Shown one piece after another: positions 15,537 to 24,285 of a stretch of DNA of 64,000 bases. The stretch is from assembly GCA_017465825.1 (NCBI GenBank), contig JAFTVI010000035.1:124001-188000 (forward strand), in the 5' to 3' direction. The position numbers and the translations under genes were made by a program. Under the pieces are notes generated by a model, which saw only the letters and a list, made by a program, of their open reading frames with translations, was not told the DNA's origin and ran no database searches. The first letter of the stretch is position 1, and every line of letters begins with the position of its first letter. Source of the DNA: Clostridia bacterium. GTDB taxonomy: Bacteria; Bacillota; Clostridia; Oscillospirales; Acutalibacteraceae.

Positions 15537-16508
15537 TTAATTCCATACTATGGTCATTGTAAGACCTAAGCGCTGATAGTTTACGCCTTCAACAAAGTTA
15601 AGGTCGAGTATTGCTTCTTCGAGAGCATTTGCCATTTCCACGTTATCCATAAAGAATGTTGCGTGCAATGTAAGCTCTTCAGGTGATATCATATCAAACA
15701 GCTTGAAGCCTGTGAGCCACCAATGAGGTTCGGGACCTCGTGTCATATATAACTCGTCACCCTTGTAAAGCGCAAATGACATTGTGATTTTTGCATCATC
15801 ATCAGCGCAGGCGTAGAAGTCAACATCTGTGCCTTCCTTTTTGTAGTAAATACCTACTTCCGCACCGGTTGTAATGCCGTATCTGCCTTTCCAGACCTGT
15901 ATCATCCAATCGTACTTGTCGTAATTGAACTTAAGACGGATGGTATCGTAATACATACCGAAGAACGCCGCGCCTGCATCATAAAGGGATGTGTAGCCGA
16001 GATTGCGCTGGAAGGATTCGCTTTCAGAGTAGAAAATACCCTGCTCCTTATCGTATCTGAAACCTGCGGCAAGAACGACTTCACCTACGGTTTTTGCTAC
16101 GCCTGTAAGACCTGTGAGTGAGTTATCGTCGGTAACGGTTCCGTCTGTTACAACGTGGAACATCGGCTTTGAAGGCTTGGGCGACTGAGTGGTAACCTCA
16201 ACCTTGGTTGTGTAGGTTTCCGCCTCTGCAAGGAACTGCTCTATGTAGCTCTCTTCCTCGGACTGAGTTGTGGTTTCGGGGACAGTTGTGGTTTCTGTTG
16301 TTTCTTCGGTTGTTTTTTCCTGAGGCTGTACAATTGTTGTAACCACAGGGGCTTTTGTGAAGTCCTCCACAAGTCCGTCGTTTGATACTGCATTATCGGG
16401 ATTGCTTACGATAAGGTAAACTGCAACTGCGGCAACTGCCAGTATTACAACAGCAATAAGGGCAAATATGACCGTCTTTTTCTTTCCCGATTTCATTTTA
16501 TTTTTCAC
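15537..16508 (-). CDS. Membrane-anchored extracytoplasmic protein, unknown
   Basis: 323 residues. A Lys-rich cytoplasmic start is followed by one transmembrane helix (about 12-34), a Thr/Glu-rich linker (about 60-110) and a globular C-terminal part of roughly 200 residues outside the cell. That part has two similar-looking halves (FRYDKEQGIFYSESESF ... and IYYKKEGTDVDFYACADD ...) but matches no family I recognise. It lies 13 bp downstream of the alkaline phosphatase gene on the same strand, so is likely co-transcribed with it. The linker style is shared with several other exported proteins in the window. Confidence 0.6.
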   Translation of the reverse strand: MKNKMKSGKKKTVIFALIAVVILAVAAVAVYLIVSNPDNAVSNDGLVEDFTKAPVVTTIVQPQEKTTEETTETTTVPETTTQSEEESYIEQFLAEAETYTTKVEVTTQSPKPSKPMFHVVTDGTVTDDNSLTGLTGVAKTVGEVVLAAGFRYDKEQGIFYSESESFQRNLGYTSLYDAGAAFFGMYYDTIRLKFNYDKYDWMIQVWKGRYGITTGAEVGIYYKKEGTDVDFYACADDDAKITMSFALYKGDELYMTRGPEPHWWLTGFKLFDMISPEELTLHATFFMDNVEMANALEEAILDLNFVEGVNYQRLGLTMTIVWN

Positions 16509-16521
16509 TTCCGTTTTTTAA

Positions 16522-17664
16522 TCAATAATTAAATACCTCGGCAGGGAACTGTTCCTGTGTGAAACCGAGTGTGTATGCGATTCTCTGGGGAATCTCATAG
16601 TTGTTGATTGTTTCGCCGTCTTTTACAAAGTTGTCAGAACCGTAAGCGAGAACATATACATCAGCAGCAGAATGTCCGCCCTGAGTGAAGGAATATGTGC
16701 CGTCATCATTTTTGACAATACCGCCTGTTTCGTGGTCAGCTGTGATAACAACAAGAGTTTCACCGTCTGCTTCTGCATATTCAAGAACAGCTGCGATGGT
16801 TTTATCAAACTCTTCGAGAGCTTCCGTCATTCCCTCATCGTAATTGCTGTGGGAGTGCTTGTCAATATGAGCGCCCTCAACCATAAGGAAGAAGCCTTCG
16901 TCTGTATCGTCAAGCAGGTCGATAGCTTTCATTGTCATCTGCTCAAGGTTGGGAGTGTTTGCGTCTGACTGTTCAAGTGTCCACAGATTGTTTGTAAACT
17001 GAGCAAAGCTGCGGCTGCCTTCTTCAAGAGCCATCATTTCGTCGTAAGTTGTAACATATGTAAAGCCGTTTGCTTCAACCTCTGCCTTTTCTGCATAGCC
17101 GTTTTCGCCGCCCCAGATAAGGTCTGCATCGGATGCGAGCTGATCAAGAGTGATTTCTTCCGTGTTGTTTCTTGATGACTCGTGAGCTGAGAATGCTGAG
17201 GGAGTAGCGCCTGATGTAGCGTCAGTTGTAACAACACCTGTCATCATACCGTTCTGAGCGCAAAGCTCTCTGATATTCATAGGATGAGAGAAAATATCAA
17301 GTGGGTCAAGCAGATAAACACCGATTGCACCGTTGTATGTTCTCACACCTGATGAAAGGGCAGTGCCGCCTGCGGCTGAGTCTGTAATCAATGAAGAAAG
17401 AGAACAGGTTCTTGAGTATGCTGTGTACTCAAAGGTGTCCATTACAAGAGTAATATTTCTCTCCTGCTTTGCCTTCTCAAGATGAAGCTGTCCCATACCG
17501 TCGCCGATAAGGAGAATAACGTTTTTGACGTTTTCGTTCAGATAATCTTCTGCATTGAGTGTTGAAGTTTCTGCGTGGAGTCCGGTAGTTGTAAGGAATG
17601 TCATAATCACGGACATAAGTACGGCTGTGATTTTTGACCAGATTGCGCCAAGTGCTGCTAACAT
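16522..17664 (-). CDS. Secreted alkaline phosphatase
   Basis: 380 residues from the ATG at 17664, which has GAGGTG six bases upstream (the longer GTG start overlaps that site). An N-terminal hydrophobic segment of about 30 residues looks like a signal or anchor. Family motifs: VILLIGDGMG (metal site), TDSAAGGTALSSG with the catalytic serine, GAHIDKHSH, ITADHETGG and GGHSAADV. It hydrolyses phosphomonoesters outside the membrane with Zn/Mg. Together with the two phosphoesterases at the start of the window this suggests strong extracellular phosphate scavenging. Confidence 0.9.
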   Translation of the reverse strand: MLAALGAIWSKITAVLMSVIMTFLTTTGLHAETSTLNAEDYLNENVKNVILLIGDGMGQLHLEKAKQERNITLVMDTFEYTAYSRTCSLSSLITDSAAGGTALSSGVRTYNGAIGVYLLDPLDIFSHPMNIRELCAQNGMMTGVVTTDATSGATPSAFSAHESSRNNTEEITLDQLASDADLIWGGENGYAEKAEVEANGFTYVTTYDEMMALEEGSRSFAQFTNNLWTLEQSDANTPNLEQMTMKAIDLLDDTDEGFFLMVEGAHIDKHSHSNYDEGMTEALEEFDKTIAAVLEYAEADGETLVVITADHETGGIVKNDDGTYSFTQGGHSAADVYVLAYGSDNFVKDGETINNYEIPQRIAYTLGFTQEQFPAEVFNY

Positions 17665-17735
17665 AAAAAACACCTCATTAAAATATTTTATTTATTGATA
17701 TAATACCACTGAGTATTATAAAAATCAAGTTGTTT

Positions 17736-19226
17736 TTACAAAACGGATAAATCAAGTTGGTCAAACTGTTTTATGAATTCTGCAAACTGCGACAGAATGG
17801 TGTCAACTCCGCCCTGTGTGTTGCTTTCGATGTTGAAAGGAAGTATGGGGTCGTGAACACTCAAGCGAAGGAGCATCCAGCCGTTACCGTGATTTTTGTC
17901 AAGAGAAATCCGTATGCCCTCATAATTGTCGGGAGCGACAGCCCAGCCGTCCTGTGATTCTGCGTACTCAAAAAGCTCTGCAATGACCTTTTCGCCGTAG
18001 GCTCTGAAATCCTCTGTAAGAATTTTAAAACGAAGCTCTTTTTCTTCACAGGGTTCTTTAAGCTGTGCAATCAGATCTTTAAGTGATTTGCCTTCTTTTC
18101 TGAGATTTGCAAGCAGAATGATTATTTTCGTGATGAGATATGCGCCGTCATCAAGAAAATAATTCTCTTTAAGAGCGGCGTGTCCCGAGGTTTCGATTGC
18201 AAGGGGAGCGCTGACGTCTTCATTTTCGAGCCTGATTGCCTCGTTGATAACGTTTTTATAGCCTCTTCTGAATCGGTGATGCTTGCCGCCGAGATGCTTT
18301 TCTATAAATTCGTGAAGTCCGTCACTTGTTACGGAATCGGTAACGATTGTTGCGCCGGGATTGTTTTCAAGGGCAATAACAGATGCGAGCGCAACAAGCC
18401 TGTTTCTGTTTATTTCTTCGCCTGATGCGTCAACACAGGCGGCTCTGTCTACGTCGGTGTCAAAAATAACACCCAGATCGGCATTTGCCGATATAACGGC
18501 ATCCGAAATGAATTTCATTGCAACCTTGTTTTCCGGATTGGGTGTATGATTGGGGAACATTCCGTCAGGCTCCAGGAAAAGTGAACCCGAAATATCTGCG
18601 CCAAGCTCTTTGAGCACTTTTTCAGCGTAAAATCCGCCTGCGCCGTTACCTGCATCTGTTACAATATGAAATCCTTCGAGAGGTTTTTCGTAATTTTCCG
18701 CATTGACACCTTCGCAGATCATTTTTCTTAAAATTGCGGAGTATTCACTCATAAAATCGGTAGGAATGGCCTTGTGATTACCTGTAACGGCTGAAATATC
18801 AGCATTTTCGGCAAGAGTGAGAATTTTTGTTATGTCGCTGCCCTCAAATCCGCCATCCTTCGTGAAGAATTTAAGTCCGTTTTTGTCGTATGGATGGTGA
18901 CTTGCGGTTATCTGTACGGATGCCGTACATCCAAGCGTAACGGTTGTCATAAACATAGCAGGAGTTGAGGAAAGTGAGCAGTCGAGAACTTTTATATTGC
19001 TTGAACAAAGAACATCAATTACTGCGTTTTTGATTCTTTCAGCCGATATTCTTGAATCGTGACCTATCGCTATGCACATTTCATCGGGTGCAAGCCCCGT
19101 CTTTTCCTGCATAAGCAGAATGAATGCGGCTGTTATCTTTTTTATCGCTTCGTCGGTAAGCTCCGTGCCGTCGCCTACGGCTGTGCCTCTTATGTCTGTA
19201 CCGCTTTTAAGCTTCAATAGGGACAT
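17736..19226 (-). CDS. Phosphohexomutase (phosphoglucomutase/phosphomannomutase family)
   Basis: 496 residues from the ATG at 19226 with GGAGTG upstream. Alpha-D-phosphohexomutase signature: GTDIRGTA at the start, GHDSR, the phosphoserine loop TASHHPYDKNG (usually TASHNP; here His replaces Asn), the metal-binding DTDVDR, and ETSGHAALKENYFLDDGAY for sugar recognition. It interconverts hexose 1- and 6-phosphates for cell-envelope sugar synthesis; glucose versus mannose cannot be decided. It starts 4 bp after the sigma-like gene stops, so the two share a transcript. Confidence 0.85.
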   Translation of the reverse strand: MSLLKLKSGTDIRGTAVGDGTELTDEAIKKITAAFILLMQEKTGLAPDEMCIAIGHDSRISAERIKNAVIDVLCSSNIKVLDCSLSSTPAMFMTTVTLGCTASVQITASHHPYDKNGLKFFTKDGGFEGSDITKILTLAENADISAVTGNHKAIPTDFMSEYSAILRKMICEGVNAENYEKPLEGFHIVTDAGNGAGGFYAEKVLKELGADISGSLFLEPDGMFPNHTPNPENKVAMKFISDAVISANADLGVIFDTDVDRAACVDASGEEINRNRLVALASVIALENNPGATIVTDSVTSDGLHEFIEKHLGGKHHRFRRGYKNVINEAIRLENEDVSAPLAIETSGHAALKENYFLDDGAYLITKIIILLANLRKEGKSLKDLIAQLKEPCEEKELRFKILTEDFRAYGEKVIAELFEYAESQDGWAVAPDNYEGIRISLDKNHGNGWMLLRLSVHDPILPFNIESNTQGGVDTILSQFAEFIKQFDQLDLSVL

Positions 19227-19230
19227 TTTA

Positions 19231-20457
19231 TCACTCCAATGGTTCAATATAAACGGCATTTTCATCCGCACCGCCGGCAGTTGCTTCGGTGGTAGTTTCA
19301 GCTGTCGTAGTGGTTTCCGCTTCGGTGGTAGTTTCAGTTTCGGTAGTGGTTTCCGCCTCGGTTGTAGTTTCTGCTTCGGTGGTCGTTTCTGCCTCCGTAG
19401 TAGTTTCCGCTTCGGTGGTCTGCTCTTTTGTGGTTATTTCGAGCGTGGTCGTTTCTGATGTGTTGTCGTAATTGCCTACCGTGCCCGTGTTGTCCGCCGC
19501 ATTACGGTTTTGTATTGCAAGCACAACAGCAACCGTTCCGCCTATAATAATGAGAATTGCAATAATTGCCATAAGCACCTTGACGGCGGGTGACATATCC
19601 TGCCCGAAGTTTTTTTTCTGCTGAGTTACGGTAGCGTACGGTGAAGCCTGATAATTGCCTGTTTTTCTCTGTGTTGCGGTCTGCGGGATAGGTGCTGTAT
19701 TCTGGTCTGATAAGTCATCCGCAGTGTGCAGTTTTTTCATACAGTTGATGCCTGTTCTTGCGGTGACGCTTGATGCGATATCCCGCGGAATAACAATGCT
19801 CTCTGCCATAGTTGACAGAACTTCCGCAAAGAATGTTACCATTCCGTCAACATCATAGCCGATGCCGGAATATTTGTGTTCTTCCGTTTTAAGGCGCACC
19901 CTCGCTTTGTAAAGCCTGTTTTTGTATGCCGCCAATGAAATCTGCTCTATCTGCGCGATTTCGTTTTCTTCAAAGCCGCAGAAGTAATGAAGAATCGTAA
20001 CATTACGGAGCTTCTGAGGCATTTCGGAAAGAATAGAGTCGGCAGTCTGCATAATATCTACGGTTATGTCGATGCCGCCCTGATAGTTGAGCATATCGTC
20101 GTAATCCTGAGTGAGAAGAAGGTCTATTCTTTCTCCCTCGGCTGAGTTGGAGTCCAGATAATCTCCGAAGACCTCGGGACGGTTGCTTATTATAAAACGC
20201 CTGCACTGACTGAAAACCGTTGTGTACAGCCATTTTTCAAAGGTGGCGGCGTTTGGCAGCTTTGCAGTCTGTATGTATGCAAGGTCAAATATATCTACGG
20301 TCATTCTCTTTGCCTCAGCCTTACTTTTGAGGAGCTTACAGCAAAGAAAATATACCTTTTTTTCGTACATTTCAAAAATATCCGCAAATGCATCTCTTGC
20401 ACCGTTTTTGATGCTTGAGAGAAGTATGGAAAGCTTTCTGTATTCATCACTTGTCAT
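19231..20457 (-). CDS. ECF-like sigma factor fused to transmembrane helix and Thr/Glu-rich tail
   Basis: 408 residues, with GGAGG before the ATG. Residues about 10-100 resemble sigma region 2 (DAFADIFEMYEKKVYFLCCKLL and a later FEKWLYTTVFSQCRRF), and about 150-190 resemble region 4 (LRNVTILHYFCGFEENEIAQI...AYKNRLYKAR). A spacer, then one transmembrane helix (about 295-320), then an extracellular tail of repeated TTTEAE units. The arrangement is that of a membrane-tethered sigma or DNA-binding sensor without a separate anti-sigma factor. The sigma regions are divergent, so transcriptional activity is not certain. Confidence 0.65.
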   Translation of the reverse strand: MTSDEYRKLSILLSSIKNGARDAFADIFEMYEKKVYFLCCKLLKSKAEAKRMTVDIFDLAYIQTAKLPNAATFEKWLYTTVFSQCRRFIISNRPEVFGDYLDSNSAEGERIDLLLTQDYDDMLNYQGGIDITVDIMQTADSILSEMPQKLRNVTILHYFCGFEENEIAQIEQISLAAYKNRLYKARVRLKTEEHKYSGIGYDVDGMVTFFAEVLSTMAESIVIPRDIASSVTARTGINCMKKLHTADDLSDQNTAPIPQTATQRKTGNYQASPYATVTQQKKNFGQDMSPAVKVLMAIIAILIIIGGTVAVVLAIQNRNAADNTGTVGNYDNTSETTTLEITTKEQTTEAETTTEAETTTEAETTTEAETTTETETTTEAETTTTAETTTEATAGGADENAVYIEPLE

Positions 20458-20566
20458 GAAATCAACCTCCGATTATATATTATATTACATTTAAATGCAA
20501 AATTCAATAGGAATAATCAATAGGGCACCTCTGAAAACTCAATACACAATTATTTATGAAATTCTA

Positions 20567-20595
20567 TTGCAAAATTGTGTAAAATGAATTACAAT
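20567..20595 (+). promoter_or_regulatory. Promoter of the GPH symporter gene
   Basis: TTGCAA, 17-nt spacer, TACAAT. It excludes the earlier in-frame ATG at 20584 as a start, since that ATG lies inside the spacer. Confidence 0.65.
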
Positions 20596-20637
20596 AATTA
20601 TGATTATAATTCCGGATGTATGCAAGGAGGAAATGAA

Positions 20638-22119
20638 GTGGCAGAAATGCAGACTGCTGTTGACAAGCAAAAAGAACAACAGAATAAGTTTTATCTTTCG
20701 CCAAAGGAAATGGCATCATATATACTTTCGGGTGTGGGTGATAAAAACTGGGAAACCTTCAGCGGAAGTAACTCGGACTTTTATTACAGAACCATCGTGG
20801 GTGCTGAGGCGGCTACGCTCAGTACGGCAAGCGTTATATGCACCTTTGCCGATACATTTGACAATGCAATATCGGGCCCTATTCTTGACAGAACAAGAAC
20901 AAGATGGGGCAGAGTGCGTCCTTATCTTCTGCTGACACTGCCTTTGTGGTTGTTTGCCAATATGACCCCCTGGATTCTGCCTGCAGGAATGTCGCAGATC
21001 GTGTATCTTGGCATATTTGCCGTTCTTTATTACATAGGTTCAATTGCCAACTCGTTTTATAACCCTGCTTATTCTGCGCTGCTTTACAACCTTACTCCAA
21101 ATGTAAACGAGCGAAACCGTCTTATTGCGGCAGATACTTACGTTGACCTTTTCGGTGTGTGGATACCGTCGCTGTTCCCGTTTTTTATCGACTTTCTGCC
21201 CGAATCTGTTTCAAGACGCTCGATTTATGTGGGCGGTGCGCTGTTTTTTATAGCTCTTGTTGTGATTTTCAGAACTTTCGGCTTCTTTACGCTTCGCGAA
21301 AGAGTGCCCCTTGCATCAAGGCAGGAAATGAATCAGGTAAGCGTGTGGCAATCCGTCAAAATGGTTGCAAAATGCCAGCCGATGTGGATTCTTCTGCTCA
21401 AAGGCTTTTTTGAAATCGGCAGAGGTATCAGCTCCCGAGTGCAGAACGACTTCTGGCTTAATTGCTTCGGCAAGGTTTCGTACAGCACAATAACAAGCCT
21501 TTTTACGGGACTTCCGAGCTATTTTGTTCTTCCGCTTGCACCAAAGCTCACAAAGAAAATGGGGCTTAAAAATCTTGCATCTATGAGTTATGCAATCTGT
21601 GGCGTTACGTATATCGTTATGTGGTTTATCGGCTACAATCCTTTCGGTGACGATCATCTTGTGCTTAATCTTATTTATATGACGATAGGTCTTACCGTTG
21701 CAGGCTCCTTCAACAGCGTGCAGAGATACTGTACAACTGCTCTTACAGGCGATATGTATGACTATGTGGAGTGGAAAACAGGCATCAGAAACGAAGGTAT
21801 TATGAGCGCGGCTATGGGATATGTAAATCTCATAGTAAATCAGGTTTCCACACTTCTCAGCGGCGGTCTTATTACTGTTCTCGGTGTAAAATCCAAATAT
21901 ATGGGCGGCAAGCTTGTGCGTCAGACCGACCCCGTTATGCTCAGAAATATATGGACGCTCTTTGCATTGCTTATCGGCGTGGGCAGAACAATTGAAGCAA
22001 TATTGCTGCAGTTCTTTAAGGTTCACGGCAAGACGAGAGAGCAGATGATGCACGATCTCGCTGTTTCACGAGCCGCAAAGGTGCTTGATACGGGTAAAAA
22101 AGATGATGAAAGTCAATAA
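20638..22119 (+). CDS. GPH-family sugar:cation symporter
   Basis: 493 residues from the GTG at 20638, which has a strong AAGGAGG seven bases upstream and lies downstream of the promoter. Polytopic, about 12 transmembrane helices. Glycoside-pentoside-hexuronide (MelB-like) features: the DNAISGPILDRTRTRWGRVRP loop region after helix 2, YNPAYSALLYNLTP and a central TLRERVP loop. It imports a glycoside, pentoside or hexuronide with Na+ or H+. No glycosidase lies beside it, so the substrate is open. It is divergent from the sigma-like gene. Confidence 0.85.
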   Translation: MAEMQTAVDKQKEQQNKFYLSPKEMASYILSGVGDKNWETFSGSNSDFYYRTIVGAEAATLSTASVICTFADTFDNAISGPILDRTRTRWGRVRPYLLLTLPLWLFANMTPWILPAGMSQIVYLGIFAVLYYIGSIANSFYNPAYSALLYNLTPNVNERNRLIAADTYVDLFGVWIPSLFPFFIDFLPESVSRRSIYVGGALFFIALVVIFRTFGFFTLRERVPLASRQEMNQVSVWQSVKMVAKCQPMWILLLKGFFEIGRGISSRVQNDFWLNCFGKVSYSTITSLFTGLPSYFVLPLAPKLTKKMGLKNLASMSYAICGVTYIVMWFIGYNPFGDDHLVLNLIYMTIGLTVAGSFNSVQRYCTTALTGDMYDYVEWKTGIRNEGIMSAAMGYVNLIVNQVSTLLSGGLITVLGVKSKYMGGKLVRQTDPVMLRNIWTLFALLIGVGRTIEAILLQFFKVHGKTREQMMHDLAVSRAAKVLDTGKKDDESQ

Positions 22120-22134
22120 AATTTTTTACTGCTA

Positions 22135-22163
22135 TTGACAATCATTTTTAACTGTTATATAAT
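22135..22163 (+). promoter_or_regulatory. Consensus promoter of the 22206 secreted protein
   Basis: TTGACA, 17-nt spacer, TATAAT: a full consensus match. The gene also has an AAGGAGG site, so high expression is expected. Confidence 0.85.
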
Positions 22164-22205
22164 ATTATCTGTATAATACTATATTTTTCTCAAGGAGGAA
22201 AAACA

Positions 22206-23324
22206 ATGAATAAGATGAAAAAAATTATCGCTGTTCTGCTTAGTGTTATAATGTCATTCGGTATCGTTTCCGTCGCTGCGGTTGCCGCTGACGATGAAAC
22301 ATATTACGATGTTACATTTGCAGATCTTCCCTATGATATCTCACCTTTCAGAGATGATTACATTGCAGACTATATGGGCTATGAGTACGGCACTGACTAT
22401 TGGTTTACAATCACCAATAAATATGACAGTGAAATCATCATTGACGGCGTTTCTCACAGCGTTGCCGCCGGTACAACAACAGACATCAAGGGTGCTCCTT
22501 CAAGCATAAAGGTAAAAGAGGGCGATACTCTTGAGTTTACCGTTTCCGTTGCTGATTATATTGAGCCCCAGTCCGTAAAGGTTATTGCGTACGCAACAGG
22601 TACTGCAGCTGATGAGCTTACTGATCTTGATCCCTATTCAACACAGACTGCAGAACCCGGCCAGCCTTACGACCAGTATTATCTTGATAAGAGCAGCGTT
22701 GGTACATACGGCGTCAAGCCCGATAAGAATATTACAATCAACGTTTCTGAGTATCATCTCTATAATGATTGCTTCCTTTATGAGTTCCCCACATCTGATT
22801 ACTATACTGCAAACAGAGTAATTTACAATGCAAAAGGTGCAACTCCTCAGGAGATGTATGCAACCTCCGAGTGGGGCAACACAAGAGTTGTTTATGTTAA
22901 TGAAACACTTTACTTTGAAGTAAGACTTGCTTTTGATTCAGAGTATGACCTTCATTATGATACATATGAAGTTTATTATATGGTAGACGAGCTGGGCGCA
23001 CTTGTAGGTGAACTCAGCGGCACAGAAAAGGTTTACATTGACCCCGTATATCATTACGAAACAGAAGAAGAATGGGTGGACGTTTACGCTATTGAAAACG
23101 TAAGTCCCGATGTTGAAATCAAGATTACAAATACCGTGACATACACAATTTCAATGCTTGCTGAGCTTCTTGAAGATTTCAGCCTTGATTCACTTTCTGA
23201 AATCGACCTTAGCGCAATTGATATGTCACCTATGCTTGAGCTCCTTCTCAGAATCGTTAACCTTGTGGTTAAGATGCTCAACGGTTTCGGTCTGAATGTA
23301 AGCATCGGCGATTTGCTCGGTTAA
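22206..23324 (+). CDS. Secreted protein of unknown function
   Basis: 372 residues. Signal peptide 1-28 (MKKIIAVLLSVIMSFG core, AVAA end). The mature part is rich in Tyr, Asp and Glu, with beta-strand-like stretches and a DYIEPQSVKV segment. No family is recognised and no catalytic motif is seen. The last 60 residues switch to Leu/Ile-rich amphipathic helix (about 315-365) ending VVKMLNGFG, resembling the tails of the phosphoesterases and of the 23759 protein. The gene stands alone, between a consensus promoter and a terminator. Confidence 0.65.
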   Translation: MNKMKKIIAVLLSVIMSFGIVSVAAVAADDETYYDVTFADLPYDISPFRDDYIADYMGYEYGTDYWFTITNKYDSEIIIDGVSHSVAAGTTTDIKGAPSSIKVKEGDTLEFTVSVADYIEPQSVKVIAYATGTAADELTDLDPYSTQTAEPGQPYDQYYLDKSSVGTYGVKPDKNITINVSEYHLYNDCFLYEFPTSDYYTANRVIYNAKGATPQEMYATSEWGNTRVVYVNETLYFEVRLAFDSEYDLHYDTYEVYYMVDELGALVGELSGTEKVYIDPVYHYETEEEWVDVYAIENVSPDVEIKITNTVTYTISMLAELLEDFSLDSLSEIDLSAIDMSPMLELLLRIVNLVVKMLNGFGLNVSIGDLLG

Positions 23325-23355
23325 TTGATCTTTGCAAGACATTTTAATATAAAAG

Positions 23356-23387
23356 CACAGGCAGGATTTTTCTTGCCTGTGTTTTTT
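23356..23387 (+). terminator. Rho-independent terminator
   Basis: CACAGGCA/TGCCTGTG stem followed by six T's. Confidence 0.85.
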
Positions 23388-23407
23388 CTGAAAGTATAAA
23401 CAATATG

Positions 23408-23702
23408 AATTTAGAAGGAAATTGAATTGGTATCGTAGGGACGCCTATCGGGCGTCTGTATGAAATATAACATCTGCACAGACAAAACAGAGAATACAAG
23501 GCTCCCTCAATGAGGGAGCTGGATTTTGCGTAGCAAAAGACTGAGGGAGTTAAAATTTGCAGCAACTTTACTCCATCCGTCGCCTCCGGCGTCCACCTTC
23601 CTCAAAGAGGAAGGCTTGCTGCTCTTTGTTTGCTTTTGTGCTGTTACTTTACAGACGCCCGATGGGTGCTCCTACGATATCAAATTAATCCGTAGATAAA
23701 TT
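23408..23702. repeat. Nested-palindrome element with outer TCGTAGGG arms and two inner hairpins
   Basis: Outer arms of about 36 nt are inverted (23425-23460 against 23650-23685), carrying TCGTAGG and GGGCGTCTGTA. Inside are GCTCCCTCA-A-TGAGGGAGC (23501-23519) and CCTTCCTC-AAA-GAGGAAGG (23596-23614). Short AATTTA/TAAATT boxes flank it. The GCTCCCTC/GAGGGAGC module is, to my recollection, a common intergenic repeat in gut Clostridia. It fills the gap between the genes at 22206 and 23759; nothing coding was seen. Confidence 0.7.
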
Positions 23703-23716
23703 TCCGTGTTACGGCA

Positions 23717-23743
23717 TAAAAATTGCCCGTTTTACACGGGCAA
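23717..23743 (-). terminator. Terminator of the 23759 gene
   Basis: On the minus strand TTGCCCGT-GTAAA-ACGGGCAA followed by a short T run. Confidence 0.7.
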
Positions 23744-23758
23744 ATCTTTATTTAATTT

Positions 23759-24178
23759 TTACATAAGTCCGTTGAACAGGTTCATAAACCAATCGAGAAT
23801 ACTTCTCAGGAAAACGATAAGTGAAGCAAAGAGGTTTGACTGCTCGGTTTCCATTGAAAGATAAGCCTTGACTGTTACATCCTTCTGCATATCGGGGATT
23901 GTGTAAATACCGTGAACATCGGGTTCAACAACTACCATATCAACCTCAACGAGAACGAATGTATCTGAATAATCTTCAGCAACTTCAATGTAGAATTTGA
24001 ACTCTTCGCCGGGCATTACATACCAATCATAGCCGTTTGCAGGGACGATTGTGATGTTTTCATCGGTTGTGATGTTTTCAACATAGTAAGTCTGGTATTC
24101 ACTTCCTGCCGCAACAGAAACGGCTAAAACTGAAAATGCAAGGATTACAGCAAGCAATACAGAAATAAATTTTTTCAT
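23759..24178 (-). CDS. Small secreted protein of unknown function
   Basis: 139 residues with GGAGG upstream. Signal peptide 1-24 (VLLAVILAFSVLAVSVAAG). The short mature domain is acidic and beta-rich with a YDWYVMPGEEFKF segment, which could be an Ig-like or InlB-type repeat fold. The C-terminal 25 residues are an amphipathic helix ending WFMNLFNGLM, very like the LFNG tail of the 822 phosphoesterase. No enzyme motif is visible. Confidence 0.6.
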   Translation of the reverse strand: MKKFISVLLAVILAFSVLAVSVAAGSEYQTYYVENITTDENITIVPANGYDWYVMPGEEFKFYIEVAEDYSDTFVLVEVDMVVVEPDVHGIYTIPDMQKDVTVKAYLSMETEQSNLFASLIVFLRSILDWFMNLFNGLM

Positions 24179-24249
24179 TGTTTTGTGCCTCCATTATTTG
24201 ATTTGGTTATATTATACAACAACTGTAACTGCAAATCAATAGTTAAATC

Positions 24250-24275
24250 AAAAAAACCGGAGAACACTCTCCGGT
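24250..24275 (-). terminator. Terminator of rny
   Basis: Minus-strand ACCGGAGA/TCTCCGGT stem followed by seven T's. Confidence 0.85.
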
Positions 24276-24285
24276 CTTTGTCTGT

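Noticed and set aside
23344-23565. Minus-strand open frame in the 23408 element
   Set aside because: It lies within inverted-repeat sequence and reads the hairpins as codons; no start site.
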